Source of the DNA: Aculops lycopersici
Lineage: Eukaryota > Arthropoda > Arachnida > Trombidiformes > Eriophyidae
Length of the DNA: 46,980 bases
Assembly (NCBI GenBank): GCA_015350385.1
Contig: WNKI01000002.1
Location: 92,349-139,328 of the forward strand
Reading direction: 5' to 3'
How positions within the stretch are numbered: position 1 is the first letter of the stretch; each line of letters opens with the position of its first letter. Made by a program: the position numbers and the translations under genes. Below the pieces are notes generated by a model. That model was given only the letters and a program-made list of their open reading frames with translations, ran no database searches and was not told the DNA's origin. This document shows positions 1 to 13,292 of the stretch, in pieces.

Positions 1-48
1 GTTCGGTTGGTCGGTCGTGGTGGTTAAGGTTAGTACGTCGACTAGTAG

Positions 49-88
49 GTACGTACGTACGGTTAGGGTTGGTTCGTACTGTAAGACA

Positions 89-132
<44 letters not shown>
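49..132. repeat. (GTAC)n followed by (CT)n microsatellites
   Basis: A short GTAC tandem run (49-61) is followed about 30 bp later by an almost pure CT run (92-132). The same two repeat types occur next to each other around the assembly gap at 30.6-30.8 kb. Confidence 0.85.
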
Positions 133-136
<4 letters not shown>

Positions 137-3100
137 GGTCTATTCAAACCGCCCTCCCAAAAACATTAAAATTAGCTAATGGTCATTCTGCCGGTGGGCG
201 TTGGTTGTTGCTGTTAGCGGGTCATGTAGTCAAGGTAGAGTGGTGTTTATACAAATTTCACGTCAACCTTGGGACCTAAATAGAAAGTTATATTTCAATT
301 ATTTTCCTGACTAGCTAGGTAGCTTCTATTTTTTGTTCCAAAGTTTCTCGACAAACCAGTGGCGGTTGCTCAAAATGTAAGCACGTAACCAGTTAGAGGT
401 TTCGGTTAAATTCGATGATTGTGATACAGAACGATGAGCCTCGCTTGTGTTCAGCACCATACTACACATAATCCATTGGCCATGACTGCTGGTCTTGAAA
501 GATTTTTCCCTGAAGAAGCTTCTGAAACATTAACACTAGCGCCCACTTCCAACACCACCACCACAACCGTCCAGCTTCTGACCATCCAACTGACAAACCG
601 GCTACGTGCTCGATCGACATCACGACGGATCCCCATTGAGTAACGGTGCCTAGTGTGCACGTACGCTCTCAAGTGCGACCCATCCATTCACATGCCACCG
701 TCGTAGTCGCGGTGGTGTTGGTGGTCGTTGTTCAAGTCCTTTCCCCTTTTTATGGTTCTAGTGGCGCATTCGATAGCTTCTAGTCTGGCGTCATGGTTAT
801 ATCTTTCGCTCGTTCGTTCGTTGTTCGGGCAGCCATTTAATAGCTGCGTAAGGGGAGGTGGTTGGCCAGCCAAAGTGGGAGCGCGATCGTCAACTCGAAA
901 GGACGAACGAGAGAGCAGTTGTCGAGCTCGGCACAATCGACAAGACTTGATGTCAGTTTGCTGTCCCATTGATACAACGACAAAAACAGTAGCAACAACA
1001 GTGACTACAACATCTATGACCACTGGGCAAAACCGCTACCGCTTGCGCAGCCATGCATGAATAGCCTTTCATTTATCTTGAAAACTTCTCTTTTCTTTCT
1101 CAGAGTAGCGGGTTCTCGTTGTGGACCTAGTATAGTGGTAGTGTTAAGCGTTCAGCTGCAACCACCACGGTTCAACCGAGTACATGACGCCTCTCCTCTC
1201 TAAGGCGATGGATTTAACGCTGGGGTATTGGATAGTGTCGCAAAGGTGGTGGTTGAGTCTGTATTGGGTAGTGTCTACCCATTGAGTCTATCTCCATGTC
1301 CACTCTTGATAGCCAAGAGGATCTTGGCTCTCTTATTTCTCTCATTGTCTTGGCTGACTCAAATTCGTCTGACTTTTGCGAAAAGATTACATCATACTCT
1401 ATGGTCGTCGAAGAGCAACACAAACCGGTTGTTAGCTCCATCGCAAATACTATCAGTTCTCTCATTTCATTGTTTACTCGAGGACATTAAAGTGCGTGAA
1501 TGGGATTCGCTGGCAACCACGTATCTTATTCTGTGTGTTTTCTGTTTGGTTGTATGATAATATGATGTCATACTCTAACGTTGAGTCACCATATTGTCTG
1601 TCTGTCAGCCTCCCTGTCCATCTACTCTTGTAACAATAACAACCAAGTGAAACAATAATAGTAACACAAATCCAATAGAAAAATATAAAACTTTGATATC
1701 CTCTCTTTCACTCGTCGATCTCGAGTCTAGATTGGGATTTTATCGAGCGAAACAAATGATAATAAATTCTATCGCCCGATATAAACTTGAAGTTGTAGTT
1801 GAAGTCGCCATCTTTGAGGCTCGCGAAATTAAGGAACCCAAGTGGCCTCTTCCTCTCGATTGGGGAATCTACACACAAAGCTACCGAAAACTTGCTGCCA
1901 CAAAAATCGAGAGAAGTCAAACTGCGAATTGTTGCACAAGTGTTGTGAGTGCCACCCCCTTTGTGTAAGTGAATGTGCATAACCAAAGAGGGGAAAAAAT
2001 TCGCTGGTTCACCAGGGGCGAACCCAAAATTTGTTCGCTCGGTTTGTTGCGAGATGCACGTGTTAATCCAATGGAAAAAGTGAACCCTTTTCATACAACC
2101 AATTGTCATGCCGATAGACTGCGATGACGACAACAACCACAACCATGTTGAAATTAGCCATTGGAATCTAATCAGATCCCTGTAGTCGAGTTTATTCTTT
2201 CCACTTATAACCAACAACCAATTGTCAATCTTCAAGCATCACATTGAATTTGCCTGTTCATTCGATGAGATGAACGGAGCAAAACAGTAGCCTATTGATA
2301 GCCGGCAAGTCTTGGTTGAAGGCCAACCAGCATGATAGGCGACCAATTTGATTTGCATCATCAATCCATCAATAGGGAGAAACTACAGTAGCAACAATAA
2401 CAACTACCGCTAACACCACCACCACCACCACCATCAAGAGGATGGGATTGAACGAAACACTTCTCTGCCAATTCGGAACTATTGGATACAATGTGGACAT
2501 GGAATGCTATGGTAGCAGCTTATTTGCTCACAATTAGATGGATAGCTGACGTTAGCATGAATGTAGTCGCAGAAGTAGCACTACCACAAAGGCCACCGCC
2601 ACCGCCAACAACAACAGAACGCTACTATAGGGAATCAAGTGAACACTCATGATTGATCTTATTTGATGTCGATCGGGTTGCTTCTCCCAATAAGCGCCTC
2701 AGAGTTTGTACGTGTCTGCCTCTAGTTGACTATGTGATTGTCCATTGCAGCTTGCATCCTTTGGTCTCAATATTTTTTAGATTCTCACGAGGGGCCTAAA
2801 CCATGTGCCTTTGCAAGAGAAACCATAGCTATACCAGCATAAAATTGGACTAGTGCGCTAAAGGGTTGAATAGCGTCAATAACAATAGATCACTCAGTTT
2901 GAAGAATACTATCAAAGTAACGAAACTTCTTCTATGCTCGCAACACTTCTACTACCAGATTCACTCAGCTCATAGCAATGGCGCCAATCCTGTCGCCCGC
3001 CTAGGCGATGGACTGCCAGCATTTACATCAGCAACGCAAGGCAATTGAAACCACCGACAACACCACCACCAATCCGACACATACAAATCGACAATAGACC

Positions 3101-4113
3101 TCCCGAATGCAAGCGCCTGGGCGCCACTAAGGCACAATACGAAGGAAAGTTATACAGCGAGGCTGGCTCCACCGTTGCCACATTAAGCCAATAGCTCATG
3201 TCTTCTCTGGTCTCGTCTCTTATTCTAAAACTGCAACTCATTTGATCTTACTGCCAGCTAGTGGCTAGTGAATGATGATTGTCGTTGTCGAGCTTGGAAT
3301 GAAAACCGACTGTCTAGCTCCCTAACTTCAAGTTCTATGCGCTTAAACACGTACTTTTGGAACACATGATATTTCAAGCGAAACCTACGCCCACTAGAAG
3401 AATTTAGGCTTCGAGACTATCAAGAATTTCGAGACCATTTGCTTCGAAACTTGGCGCGCCGAAATGTATTTTTACTCTGAACATCAAGAAAACCAAAAGG
3501 AAAAACACCCGCCGACAAAAGAACACGTCAGCGAGCTGGCAACAATTATGAGACGGGCACCAGCTGGGTTTGTTGAAGGCAGAAACCAAAGCAAGACAAT
3601 TAGACCCTCTGCCTTTTTGTCCTCCTTGCCGTCCAGTGCTAGGTCACAACTTACTACGGCAGCAAGAATGTCGCTACTTTGTCATGGATTCCCATGTATC
3701 AAAAGCTGGTGAAGAATCACCCACTGTTGGTCGGAGTTTGCAGTTGCAAACATTTATAAAGCGATGTGGAGTTGCACTGACTGTTTTCGCACAGACAACT
3801 AGAGCCACGAACTCTAGATGACCAGCTGTTTGACTGTTGGTAGTATATTTCTCCGGTGACAGTAGTGCCGGACGGAAGTTCATGTTGAATTTGAGAGGAT
3901 CTCTCCCCACTTTGGCCTCCACCGATAATGGTTGGTCAACGAAGTGAGTGTTCCACTCGGAGGGCGATTTTTGTTCAAGCCCGAGACTGTCCGACATTTG
4001 ACTCCCTATCTAAAGAAGCTAGCTTCGCCGGGTCGCTTGTCTAATGTTGGAAGGTCTTGGTCGAGCACAAGAGTAGTGTGACACTCAAAGTCCAACAACC
4101 AGCTCTATGGCCT

Positions 4114-4130
4114 GCTAGCTAGCTAGCTAG
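4114..4130. repeat. (CTAG)n tandem run
   Basis: About four tandem copies of the self-complementary tetranucleotide CTAG. CTAG-containing words recur in the non-coding parts of the window. Confidence 0.8.
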
Positions 4131-4511
4131 ACCGACAGGCAACGTTAGAAGGGATCCCACAAACATTAGATTGACGGGTAGGAGAGGCGCTAGAGCAAAG
4201 AGGCAGTGATAGTCAAACAACCGCCACTTATGTGTACAAACTCAATCGTCGTCGGAGACTCAGTTGGATATTAGTCTTTGTAGAGCTTAGAGTAAAGGAG
4301 AGCCTCAAGTTGGTGGAATGGGGATCATCTAACCCGAAGCGCCAATTTATTCGCCAATATGAGGTGGGGTGCTACACCGACCGACCAACCAAGACCAACC
4401 AAATAGACTGAACTATCTGGCCAGAAAAACGTAAAAATTTGGCCCCACAAACAGAAGAGAAAGGACCCAGATAGAGAGTTGGTAAAAAAAGGGACACCAC
4501 CTCGGCACCCA

Positions 4512-4528
4512 ATATATATATATATATA
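4512..4528. repeat. (AT)n microsatellite
   Basis: Uninterrupted AT dinucleotide run of about 17 bp, visible directly. Confidence 0.85.
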
Positions 4529-7500
4529 GTTGGCGCCTTTATCAGTCTCCGCCCTCTGGACTTATCTTGCCCTTATCAGCCATAATTCAGTAATTCAATT
4601 GAAAGTTTGCGATCAGATCAGTAGCGTGCTTGGCTTGTTGGTTAGCTAACACCAACTTCAGTCACTTCAATTCGCTCACAAATAAATGGGCTAACCCGGA
4701 TTTGAGCTTTCATTTCCACCGAGCAGTGATATCGTCGAGTCGACCACCAAAAAAAGTTTCGACAACCAGAGACGACAAGAAGATCGCTCGAGACAAACAG
4801 CTCAAGAGAGAGAGGAGGGGGAGGAGGATAGAAAGAGAGAGAGAGAGAGAGCAACTTTCTTTATTCCTCTGAACTAAGGAAAGTCAAGAGCTAAGCGAAT
4901 TTAGCTCATTTTCAAAGGTTGAGACTAAAAATGAAATTCGCGCCTCGCCGATGGTAGACCAAAAGTTGGTTACTGTTCTGGCAAAGGAGCTTACAAGTTG
5001 GTATCGCGATGCTGGCAACTTTGGCCGCCCACTGGGACGGTCATGGCCTCGAGCTAATCGCTTTGGAATGTGAGTGGTGGTTACGTCGGCGCTAGCGTCA
5101 ACTTGCTAGAATGGGTGCATAGCGCTCGAGATGAGGTCGCTAGGTACTCTTCCTTCTCGGGTGCACATATAGCGAAGGGAAGCAACAACAACATCGAAGA
5201 CGACGTCGACGACTATCAAACATGACTGCTGTTATCAGCGAGCGCTTTAGGCTTGTTACGTTACTAGACTAGGGGTAAACTTTTCGCTCGACCCTTCACA
5301 TTTGGTTACATTAGAATGCAACAGCAGCAGCCGAAGCAAAAGCATCAGCAGTTGTGGACGTATTAGTAGTATAAACAAGAGCACAAAAGAAGTGAAGGGG
5401 GATAAACAAAGATGTGGTGCCTAGCGCACCGTCATCTAATTGAATCTCATCTCTATGCACCTCTCGTGTTAAACTCAATGGAAACTCTCATCTCAAGTTG
5501 GACTGGAATAGCGTAGACTAAAGCAAGATTTTTGCCACTCATCTCATCGTTGTTTTGCCTTGCTTCTTCATGGAGATTTAAGTGTCATTAACGAGAACCT
5601 CATTGAGGATCTCTCAAAAGTGCAGTCAAGTTCCCTACGCGAGAGATGTCCGATTTCGATTTTTATTATTATTTGCCTAGTTGCCTTAAAAACGTGCAAA
5701 TTTTCAACTGCAAACTCCTCCGTCACATAGACAATCATTGATTTGTGTATCTCGTCGATGGAACCAATCGACAAGATCGGCTGTGACAAGTGTCACCACC
5801 CGGAACATGACTAGTAAATCCAAGGTAGAAAGCAGGAGAACTCTTCCAAAAGCCTCGAGCAACAAACGGTGTTAACAACTTCTACTCACCGCTTTTGAGA
5901 GTTCGATTCCATGTGTCGAGTTGACCGATAACAAGAGCCTCGGCCTTGCTCTAGGTTTACATTTTGCGCTCTATGTGTTAGACCAGGAATACGATTCTAA
6001 CAAGTGTCAAATGAGCAGTTTAACCGGGCGGAACCAATGAAATTGTCTGTAGGCTGCCCCAAACTCAGCGTGGGCAAACAAATTCAAAGAGGTAGCGGAA
6101 CAAGAATAACAACAACTCAGAATGTGCTTACATGGCAGCGACATGTTTCCCTGATAGTGGCAAAAGCAGTAATGGCGGCGGTGATGGTGGCTACCGGTGA
6201 CTATGTGGACTTCTGGATACAAGCTACAAAAAGAGGAACCAATACTGGAAACCGGCCACTCGGGCGGAAAAATAATTGAGCAAGCGAGTTTTTGCGCGAT
6301 AGTCCAGGCGAGTCGCTCGACGCTACTGGAGCCGCTTCGTGCCTATCGCCATTGGTGCACATGGCATGCAAACGAGCGCCAGATTAAATGGTCAGTTTTA
6401 CCAAGCAAGCAACAGCAAAGACATGCACGACAACCAAGTAAAGGCGACAACTAGATTGGCAAGACGAGGGTGACTTTGTGTATCCGGGAGAAAACATCGT
6501 CAGCTAGTCCTATCCGTTGATTGCAATAAACGAGTAGCGCGACACGCGCAACCACCGCTACTTCGACCCAAAGGGCTCAGGGCGGCGGCGGCGGCGAGCG
6601 AGCTTGGTGTTGGCAGAAACTACGAGGGACAAACGAAATGAGACAAGCGACGGTGCCGGCAAGTTGATGTAACTCGTTCTCATCCGCGGGATTAACATTC
6701 GCAGTACGACCCCTTGGAGAGTAGGGCAACTTCCGGTAATTGGTTGCTGTTGGTGGCCAGGTTCTGCTCGAAATCGTCTTATGCTCAACTCCACTACAAC
6801 TACCGCCGCCACTACCATCACCACTACCACTCCTACTTCTTCTATACATTTCCAGTTGCAAGCAAGCAGAAGAGTCAAAGACTGTGTAAGAGTAAGCAAT
6901 CCCAATCATAAGCTCCTGGTAGTGAGATCCAGGAGCCCGGGCGTCGGCCTGTTTGTCCGGCAACTTATGACCCCCGCGACAAAGTCTCCAGTCACGCCAG
7001 CTAACCGCTGTGGTTGCGGCCGAGATCGCAACACGAACTTAATTAAGTCTTTTGTTCCGCAGTTGTCGTTGCTGGTTTTGATGCTCATGTTGCAACCTCT
7101 ATTTAGGTGAGCCGCGACAGGTGGGCAGCTTCCTGTTCTTCCTCAGAGCAGCAATTGCTTGCGGGGTTTTTATAACTGGCAAGCTCATCGGGTGAGGCGG
7201 ACGCCTCCCAAGAGTTTAGGTGCTTGGGACAGAGAAGGCAAACTGTTTTCTTGCCACAGAAGCGCTAAGCAGGCGCAAAAATATTGATGATTCGCTAGTA
7301 TTAGCTCTTCAGCTAAACTCATATGGACACTCGAGACATTAATTCAGAAAATTTTTCCGGCTGTGGCAACCACCACTGCCGCCGCAAAAATCGACCGAGC
7401 AAATAAACACAAGGATGGGAAAGGCGATGGCGGTAACGGCGGCAGAAGTTACAGTCTTGCCGAAAACAACATCATAAGCTAGCTACTTCTATCCTGGCTC

Positions 7501-9267
7501 TAGGTGCTTGGTCTGCTGGTGGTTTGACTGCCTGGATGTATTGCGGAACTCTCATTAGCATGCAAGCGCAACAAAGTCGACCACCAGAAGTTTGGTAGCA
7601 ACCACGAAGCTAGATGAACTCGAGCTGGCAAGCTAGCGGTAAGTTGCAGCAGCAACATCAGCTGAAGAGAGCGATAGCGAACACAGCGAAGTATGCTCGC
7701 GTAATTCAATACAGTGGAATGGAAATTTTAGCTCCCTTGCGGCTCCAGTTTTTAGCTACGAAAAGTACCCAGAAGCTAGTGGAAGTGAACGCCACGACCA
7801 TAGACACCAAGAGAGAGAGGGTTTGGCGGATATGAGGATTTCAATCCCGACGTATGAGATAGCAGCAAGCTGCTAGCTGTTAGCTTGATGGCTAACTGGT
7901 TGGTGTTTGCCGGGTTTCATTGTCGATATGCTGGCCGCAGCAAGTAGAAGCGAATTACTAGCTCCATGGCCACCGATACGACTCAGCTCATGTCCTACAA
8001 TTCGCAATAGCTGATTGTGGTTGCGTGTTTGGCTGCCTGTAGTAGAGGTGGTGGTGATTGTAGTAGCAGTAGTTTTAGTATAAGTAGCAGCAACATCAAC
8101 GCGGCGATCATATATTGACACTGCCACTAACTAGCATTGGTTATAGTTCGCCGTAGCAACTTGCGGTTGGCAAGCTAGTTTTGGCCAGCTCTAGTGGTAG
8201 TTGGCTGTGCGTCGAGCGGAAGAGTGGTAGAGAGAGGAGCACAAAATTGAGCGTTTATAACAAGTAGCTGACGTCGTCGGTGGCCCACAATGACAAGCTG
8301 ATCATACCACTGGCCTCCGACTAGCTGGCCGACTGGCTGGCCCAATGCCAACCAATTTGTTAGTCTCATTTCGCCGCCAGTAGTGGCGACCATCAGTCTT
8401 CTTGTCTCGTCCCGTCCCGTCTTCCCCTCGTTTCGTTTCGCTTGTTGAGAGGGAGAGAGAGAGTTGCTCACTTGTGCTACTCATGATCTCGACAGACATC
8501 CGGAAGTAGTTGCTGGTCGGTCAACTGTACACTGTGCAGATACTTCGTTACTGTTTATCACATCTCACTCGCACCCCGACCCATGAGTTTGGTCTAGCCC
8601 TCGGGCCAAATCAGCCATTCGGATAGCTAGACTGGTTATACGCGCCCCTGCTGCTCCTGGCAACAGTCTGTATGCCTGGTTGGCCCAACGTGTATTTACA
8701 ATGCGTCTGTTGGTGGTGGTGGTGATGCTACTAGTTGTGATGGTGCCATTGTGCTTGAATCAGTGAGCGTTAAACTGGCGGGAGACTAAAGTTTTGCGGC
8801 AAGACTCTCGGCGTCTGCTTAAAAAGGACGGAGATTCTAGATAGGCATTTTATTTGCAACTTGCTCTCTTGTCGTTTGAACGGATTTTTGTCAACTAGTA
8901 TGCCACGTGGGTTTTTTATTTTTCAATCCAAAGCTTGAGGCGTCGAGTGCCTTTAGAACCCGAGCGCCTCATTCAAGTGACAGGCTTAGTGGTTGCAACT
9001 GCCATTCAAATCGTTCGGCCAGCTCTGCTCTGGTTGATGATAAAGGAGCTCGATAAAGAATGATGTCAACTCTTCTTTGTGATTTGTCGCCTCTAACATG
9101 AAGCGACAGTCACTGCTTGTCTCGTTTGCTTTGTGACAGTTTGGCAATTTGTTTCTCCAATCGGAGCTGCGACTATTCGAGTTGCAACAATAAATTTCAT
9201 GTTCCCCAAGCGCATGCGACGGCCATCAATGAACGAGTGAGCCAAGGGCGACATTGTGTATGCGCTC

Positions 9268-9308
9268 ATATATGTATATATATATATCGCCAACGTATAT
9301 ATATACGT
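9268..9308. repeat. AT-rich inverted repeat
   Basis: Two alternating AT tracts of about 10-12 bp flank a short GC-containing centre and could fold on themselves. No gene is attached to it. Confidence 0.5.
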
Positions 9309-9860
9309 CAGCTTCCAAGTGGCGACATGAATTCACATTGCCTATTGGTTCGCACAGCAAAAGTGAGCAACTGAAAGTATCCGGCGCTAAAAGAGAGTGG
9401 ACCAAAAGACTAAGCGTGGCACCGACTTTAAGTCGCCTAATTAATCGAGCAGACGAGTCACTTGTGAGTTAAGCAAAAGAACAGAGACGCTTAGTTTAGT
9501 TGAGCTTAGGAGTTCAAGATAAGAGCAACCAATCAGGAGTGCCGATTTTTTGGTCGCTAGGTGCCTGTTTGCCTATCGCTCCACTCGTCGTCATCGTTGC
9601 GCTTTGCGTTGAACTTAATGTCGAGTACTGAGGCGCATGATCAAATAATCTAGAATTTGGAGGCAAATCAAGCCAGTGGAATGGAAGAGCAACTAGCGCA
9701 AAGATTCCGAAGGACAGATATCAGAATATTTGCTTTTTTACCACTTATTTTCGTGGCCTTTCGTCGGGTTTCTCCGGAAAACTGAGCGCGTGGGTGATGA
9801 AATGAACGATTTAAGAGGTCAAACTGTGTGAAGAAGAGGAGAAAAAGAAAAAGGGCGATA

Positions 9861-9869
9861 ACTTACCTG
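9861..9869 (-). other. 5' splice donor ending the GABA-B receptor first coding exon
   Basis: On the minus strand the sequence reads CAG|GTAAGT, a perfect donor consensus, with the exon boundary at 9867. It falls just where the coding frame stops resembling the ligand-binding domain: the conserved Asp-Thr is followed by Gln, then by unrelated translation and a stop about 45 bases later. In relatives the next residues are Cys-Asp-Pro-Gly-like, so the following exon should begin there. Confidence 0.85.
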
Positions 9870-12800
9870 CGTGTCACGCGGGACCACCTCCAGCCGATAG
9901 CCGCCCAAAACTGAACTATTGATGTTGATGTGATCGAGTGCCAGCCGGACGGCAGGTAGAATTGATTTGCCTAATTGGTGTCGCGCCTCCGCTGAGGGTG
10001 CGCTTCCGCTTGTGGCCGCATAGTTGTAGTTGTAATTGCTATTACTATTGCCATTCACAACTGGTGTCATCAATTGCGAATGCTGGTGATTAGCCGCTGC
10101 CGCCGCCGCCGCCATCATCATTGCGGCCGAGTCGCCTGCCGTTGTTGCTGATGTGGGTAGTTTTGTTGATGTTTCTTGTGTTTCTATAGTTTTTGCTCTT
10201 GGTATTGATGTTGCGTGTTGTGTTGATTCAAGTTCTTGATGGTCGTGAATTGCCGAGGGCAAGGATGACGATGCTCCCATCGATTGGTTTGAATTACCTG
10301 CAGACGAACCAGCGTCACCACCACTATCATCGTCAGTACCCTTTGACAAAAGCAACGATTCTGATTCTGGTGATCGCCGACTGCCACCATACGACGAGAA
10401 CCACGACGACGTCACTGCTGTCGCAGTCGACGATTCTTGCTGATGTTGTCTTTGTTTTTGTTGATATTTTTCGAGCCTCACTTGCTCCTCTCCGCCACCC
10501 GACTTCCGGTGCTTGAGCTTCGATCGCTGCTTCTGCTTCATGTATGGCGCCGCTAAATTAGTGGTCGTTTCGCTACCGCTACCTCCACCGCTACTACTAC
10601 TACCACCACCACCACCACTAACCACCTGACTTCCATCGGAAATCTGTTCGCTTTCGTCGGTGAGCCAGGGAAAGAAGCCGCCAAAGTAGATGGTTTGTAC
10701 TGCTGGCGCTGATTTTGCTCTCCGGTGGCGCAAAAGTCTAGCCTGACGTTTATGTTGGAGGTTTACTCGAAGTCGATGCAGTTTTCGCCGACGCGTCTCC
10801 TCGGCCAACATTAAACGCTCGTCCAAATCTATGTCGTTAAAGTCTAGTGGCCACACGTTGGTTCGGTCAACGATTGTAGGGTCAGGATCTGCGTTGTCAT
10901 CACCATCCTCTTCATCCTCCTGCTCCTCTAGCTCCTCGTTATCTAACTCATTGCTAGCCAGCAGTAGCTCGTGGCTGGCCGTCAACCAATACTCACTTGG
11001 TGAGCGAGCCGAGGAGTCGGCGAGGAACAAATTATCAGCCTCGAGTGGCGGTGCGCCGTCTAACTCCAACTTGTTAGCTTTTCGAGCTTGGTGCAGGTGG
11101 TTGTCGTTGTGGTTGTTATTATGACGGCTTCGCTCGGTGCTCATTCCGTCATCATCTTCTTCACCAACCATAAGCTGGTGGTTATTTGATTGTTGGCTTC
11201 TGGTGGTGGACAGGAGCGACTGCTCATTTTGGACAGGGGAAGAGGAGAGTTCAGGTAAACGGTCGAGGGATCGTTCATCATATTGGCTCTGCGTTTGGCC
11301 TGCAGGCCACAAATGGTCGCTTGTGACTCTCGATCTGGCTAAAGGTAAACTAGAATCATTGTTCTCGTCCTCCTCCTCCTCCGATTCATATCGAGCCTTC
11401 GCCTCTTCCTCAACAAACTTATCGTAGTTTCCCATTGACGACGACGACGCGGACGCAGGCTTCCGTTGCCGGCGCCTATGATGAAACCCGCCACTTAATC
11501 CCGGTAACTGGAATTCTTTTCTATCTACCAACTCCTCGCCGTCGCCTGCAGCTGATCCCATGGCCGCCGCGGTTGTTGTTGTCGACGTCGTTGCCGTTGT
11601 CTTTGGTGTTGGTGTCGCTAGGTGCCAATTCTGCGCTTTAGCGGCGCCAGTTGTCGGCGCCTCAGTCGCCGCTGATGCTGTTTTTTCCAGCTTTTTGGAC
11701 GGAATTTGCCCACCGTTGCCATCAGCAGCCGACTCCTCGAGCTTCATTTGTTCTCGTTGTAACTTGCCCAAGCTCCCTGCTGGCGGCTGCCTCCGATTTT
11801 CCTCCAACTCGTTCGCTCCAACCACTGAGCGCCGCACTCGCCGCCGATCAAGACTGACGCCGACGAGCTCATACTCGTCCCCGCCTCTAGCGTCGTCTTT
11901 TGTGTTTGCAACGCTCTCCACCGTCGAGTCCCCCGACGTTGCGCCGATTAAATTGCACTTCCTGTTCTCTAGAGGCCGTTGGTGGTGGTGGTGCTGCTGC
12001 TGCTGCTCCGGGAGCACAGGCGACAACTCGCCAGTTATTGGCGACCCATCGCTCGCATCACTGGTCTCATGGCTAGAAGCGCTGCTACCACTGTGACCAC
12101 CAGCTCCAATGCCACCACCACGAGTAACACCAACAGCATCAGCGGTGCCAGTTCTTGCTGTTAGTGTTAATGTATCCGACGACGGGCCTGCGCCAGTAGC
12201 GATTGCGGCTTCCGGCGCAACTTCCTTCTGTTTGGAGGGAAGTTTTGATTGATTGGCCGATTGATTATCGTCATCGTCCTCATCTTGATCGTCGTCATTG
12301 TCATCGTCGCTATCTTCGTGCGTGTCGTTGGCATCGTTTTCTTTTGCGTAGATGGTGTTAATGCCGACACTAGCGCCTCGTTTGGTCTTGCCAAGTTCCA
12401 ACTTTTTGCTGTTCTCCGCCTGCGCCAAGCTCAAAGCTAGAGAGTCCATCGCCGCGTGTCTTTCGTTTGCTGCTGTCACCGTCACTGGTGATGCTGAGGC
12501 TAATACTGAAGCTGGCAGATTAATCGCGTCCCAGTCGCCGAAAGTCGAACCAATTTGCTCAACTTTTGCTTGCTTGTTGTTTTCTTCTCTCAAGCGCCAA
12601 GTTTCGCTATTAATATTCCTATTGATCACTTGCTGGAGGTTTGTTTTTGTTTCCTGTTGTTGCTGTTGTGTTTCTAAACCAGAAGCTGGCGGGAGCTCAC
12701 TAATAACTCCTGTGGCTGAACAGGAAATCTGCTTTCTTTGGACGATTGACAGCATCAAGATCATAGCCAACGCTGTGGTGAATGAACTTGAACCAAGTTT

Positions 12801-13292
12801 ATACTTGTGCCTCGAGGAAATGAGTTTTCTCGATCCACAGAAGAGAATGTGTCGACTAATAAGCGGCACTTCACCTCTGCGTGTAGAGGTTGACTTGTCG
12901 ATTGAACCATCGGTTAGCGAGAGCCTTGTCATTTTTGTTGCTGCTGTTCTTGTTTTGTGGTAGCCGATTTGCGATAGAAATCTAGAGTCGCCTCTGAAAA
13001 CAATCTGCTCTCTATCGCTCTCATCGACCTTTACGCAACAATCAGTCGACATGTCGAGCAGGGATACCGCCCGCAACGATGTTGTTGTTGATGGTGGTAG
13101 TGATGGTGGTAGTGGTTGTTGTTGTTGTTGTTGTAAGGGTGGCAGTCGATCACTGGTAACGGTGACGCATGTAAACTTCCGCCACCTGGCTACCAAGGAC
13201 GAAGACGATAGCGACTCTCGCAGTCGCCGTCTCCTCTCCCGCTTCCGGTTCTCTTTCTGCCATCGAAACTCGATCTTGTGGTTGCTCTCCAT
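9867..13292 (-). CDS. GABA-B-type metabotropic receptor, 5' coding exon (partial)
   Basis: First coding exon of a class C GPCR; GABA-B receptors are Gi/o-coupled dimers at the plasma membrane. The assignment rests on two blocks: a strand ending in Gly-Gly-Phe-Phe-Pro near residues 868-878, and the end of the exon (from about residue 1108), with Pro-Ala-Val-x-Leu-Ala-Leu-Asp-His-Ile-Asn followed by Gly-Tyr-x-Leu and Asp-Thr. Both match the start of the GABA-B Venus-flytrap lobe, closest in my recollection to the insect subtype 3 receptor, with subtype 2 as alternative. The blocks are normally 15-30 residues apart; here about 230 Ser/Gly/Gln/Ala-rich residues intervene. The first 860 residues are low complexity (poly-Gln near 54-59, acidic runs). 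A hydrophobic stretch at about 171-184 after basic residues could be a signal peptide, so ATGs near 12932 or 12764 are alternative starts. An in-frame stop lies about 30 nt upstream of 13292. The rest of the receptor lies beyond this exon. Confidence 0.75.

Larger units (their letters stand above)
1..9866. other. Non-coding region, probably first intron of the minus-strand GABA-B receptor gene
   Basis: No open frame in this stretch, on either strand, resembles a known protein family; those present are short, low in complexity or start from shared repeats. The minus-strand GABA-B exon ends at a canonical donor at 9866/9867, so transcription of that gene should continue leftwards through this region as intron. 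I saw no segment resembling the next expected GABA-B exon (ligand-binding domain), so the remaining exons probably lie beyond the left edge. Contents include simple repeats: (GTAC)n at 49-61, (CT)n at 92-132, (CAC)n near 2413-2433, (CTAG)n at 4114-4130, (AT)n at 4512-4528, (GA)n near 4831-4850, (GGC)n near 6582-6596 and AT-rich inverted sequence at 9268-9308. Two copies of a dispersed 11-mer occur at 7626 and 8168. The intron assignment is inference. Confidence 0.5.

Noticed and set aside
61..72. TTAGGG-containing stretch near the left edge
   Set aside because: A single copy only; not a telomeric array.
1708..2235. 175-codon minus-strand frame in the presumed intron
   Set aside because: No recognisable similarity, and it does not resemble a GABA-B exon; no splice context supports it.
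11560..12963. Long plus-strand frames opposite the GABA-B exon
   Set aside because: They are antisense readings of trinucleotide-rich coding sequence (poly-Ser/Val/Cys), not independent genes.
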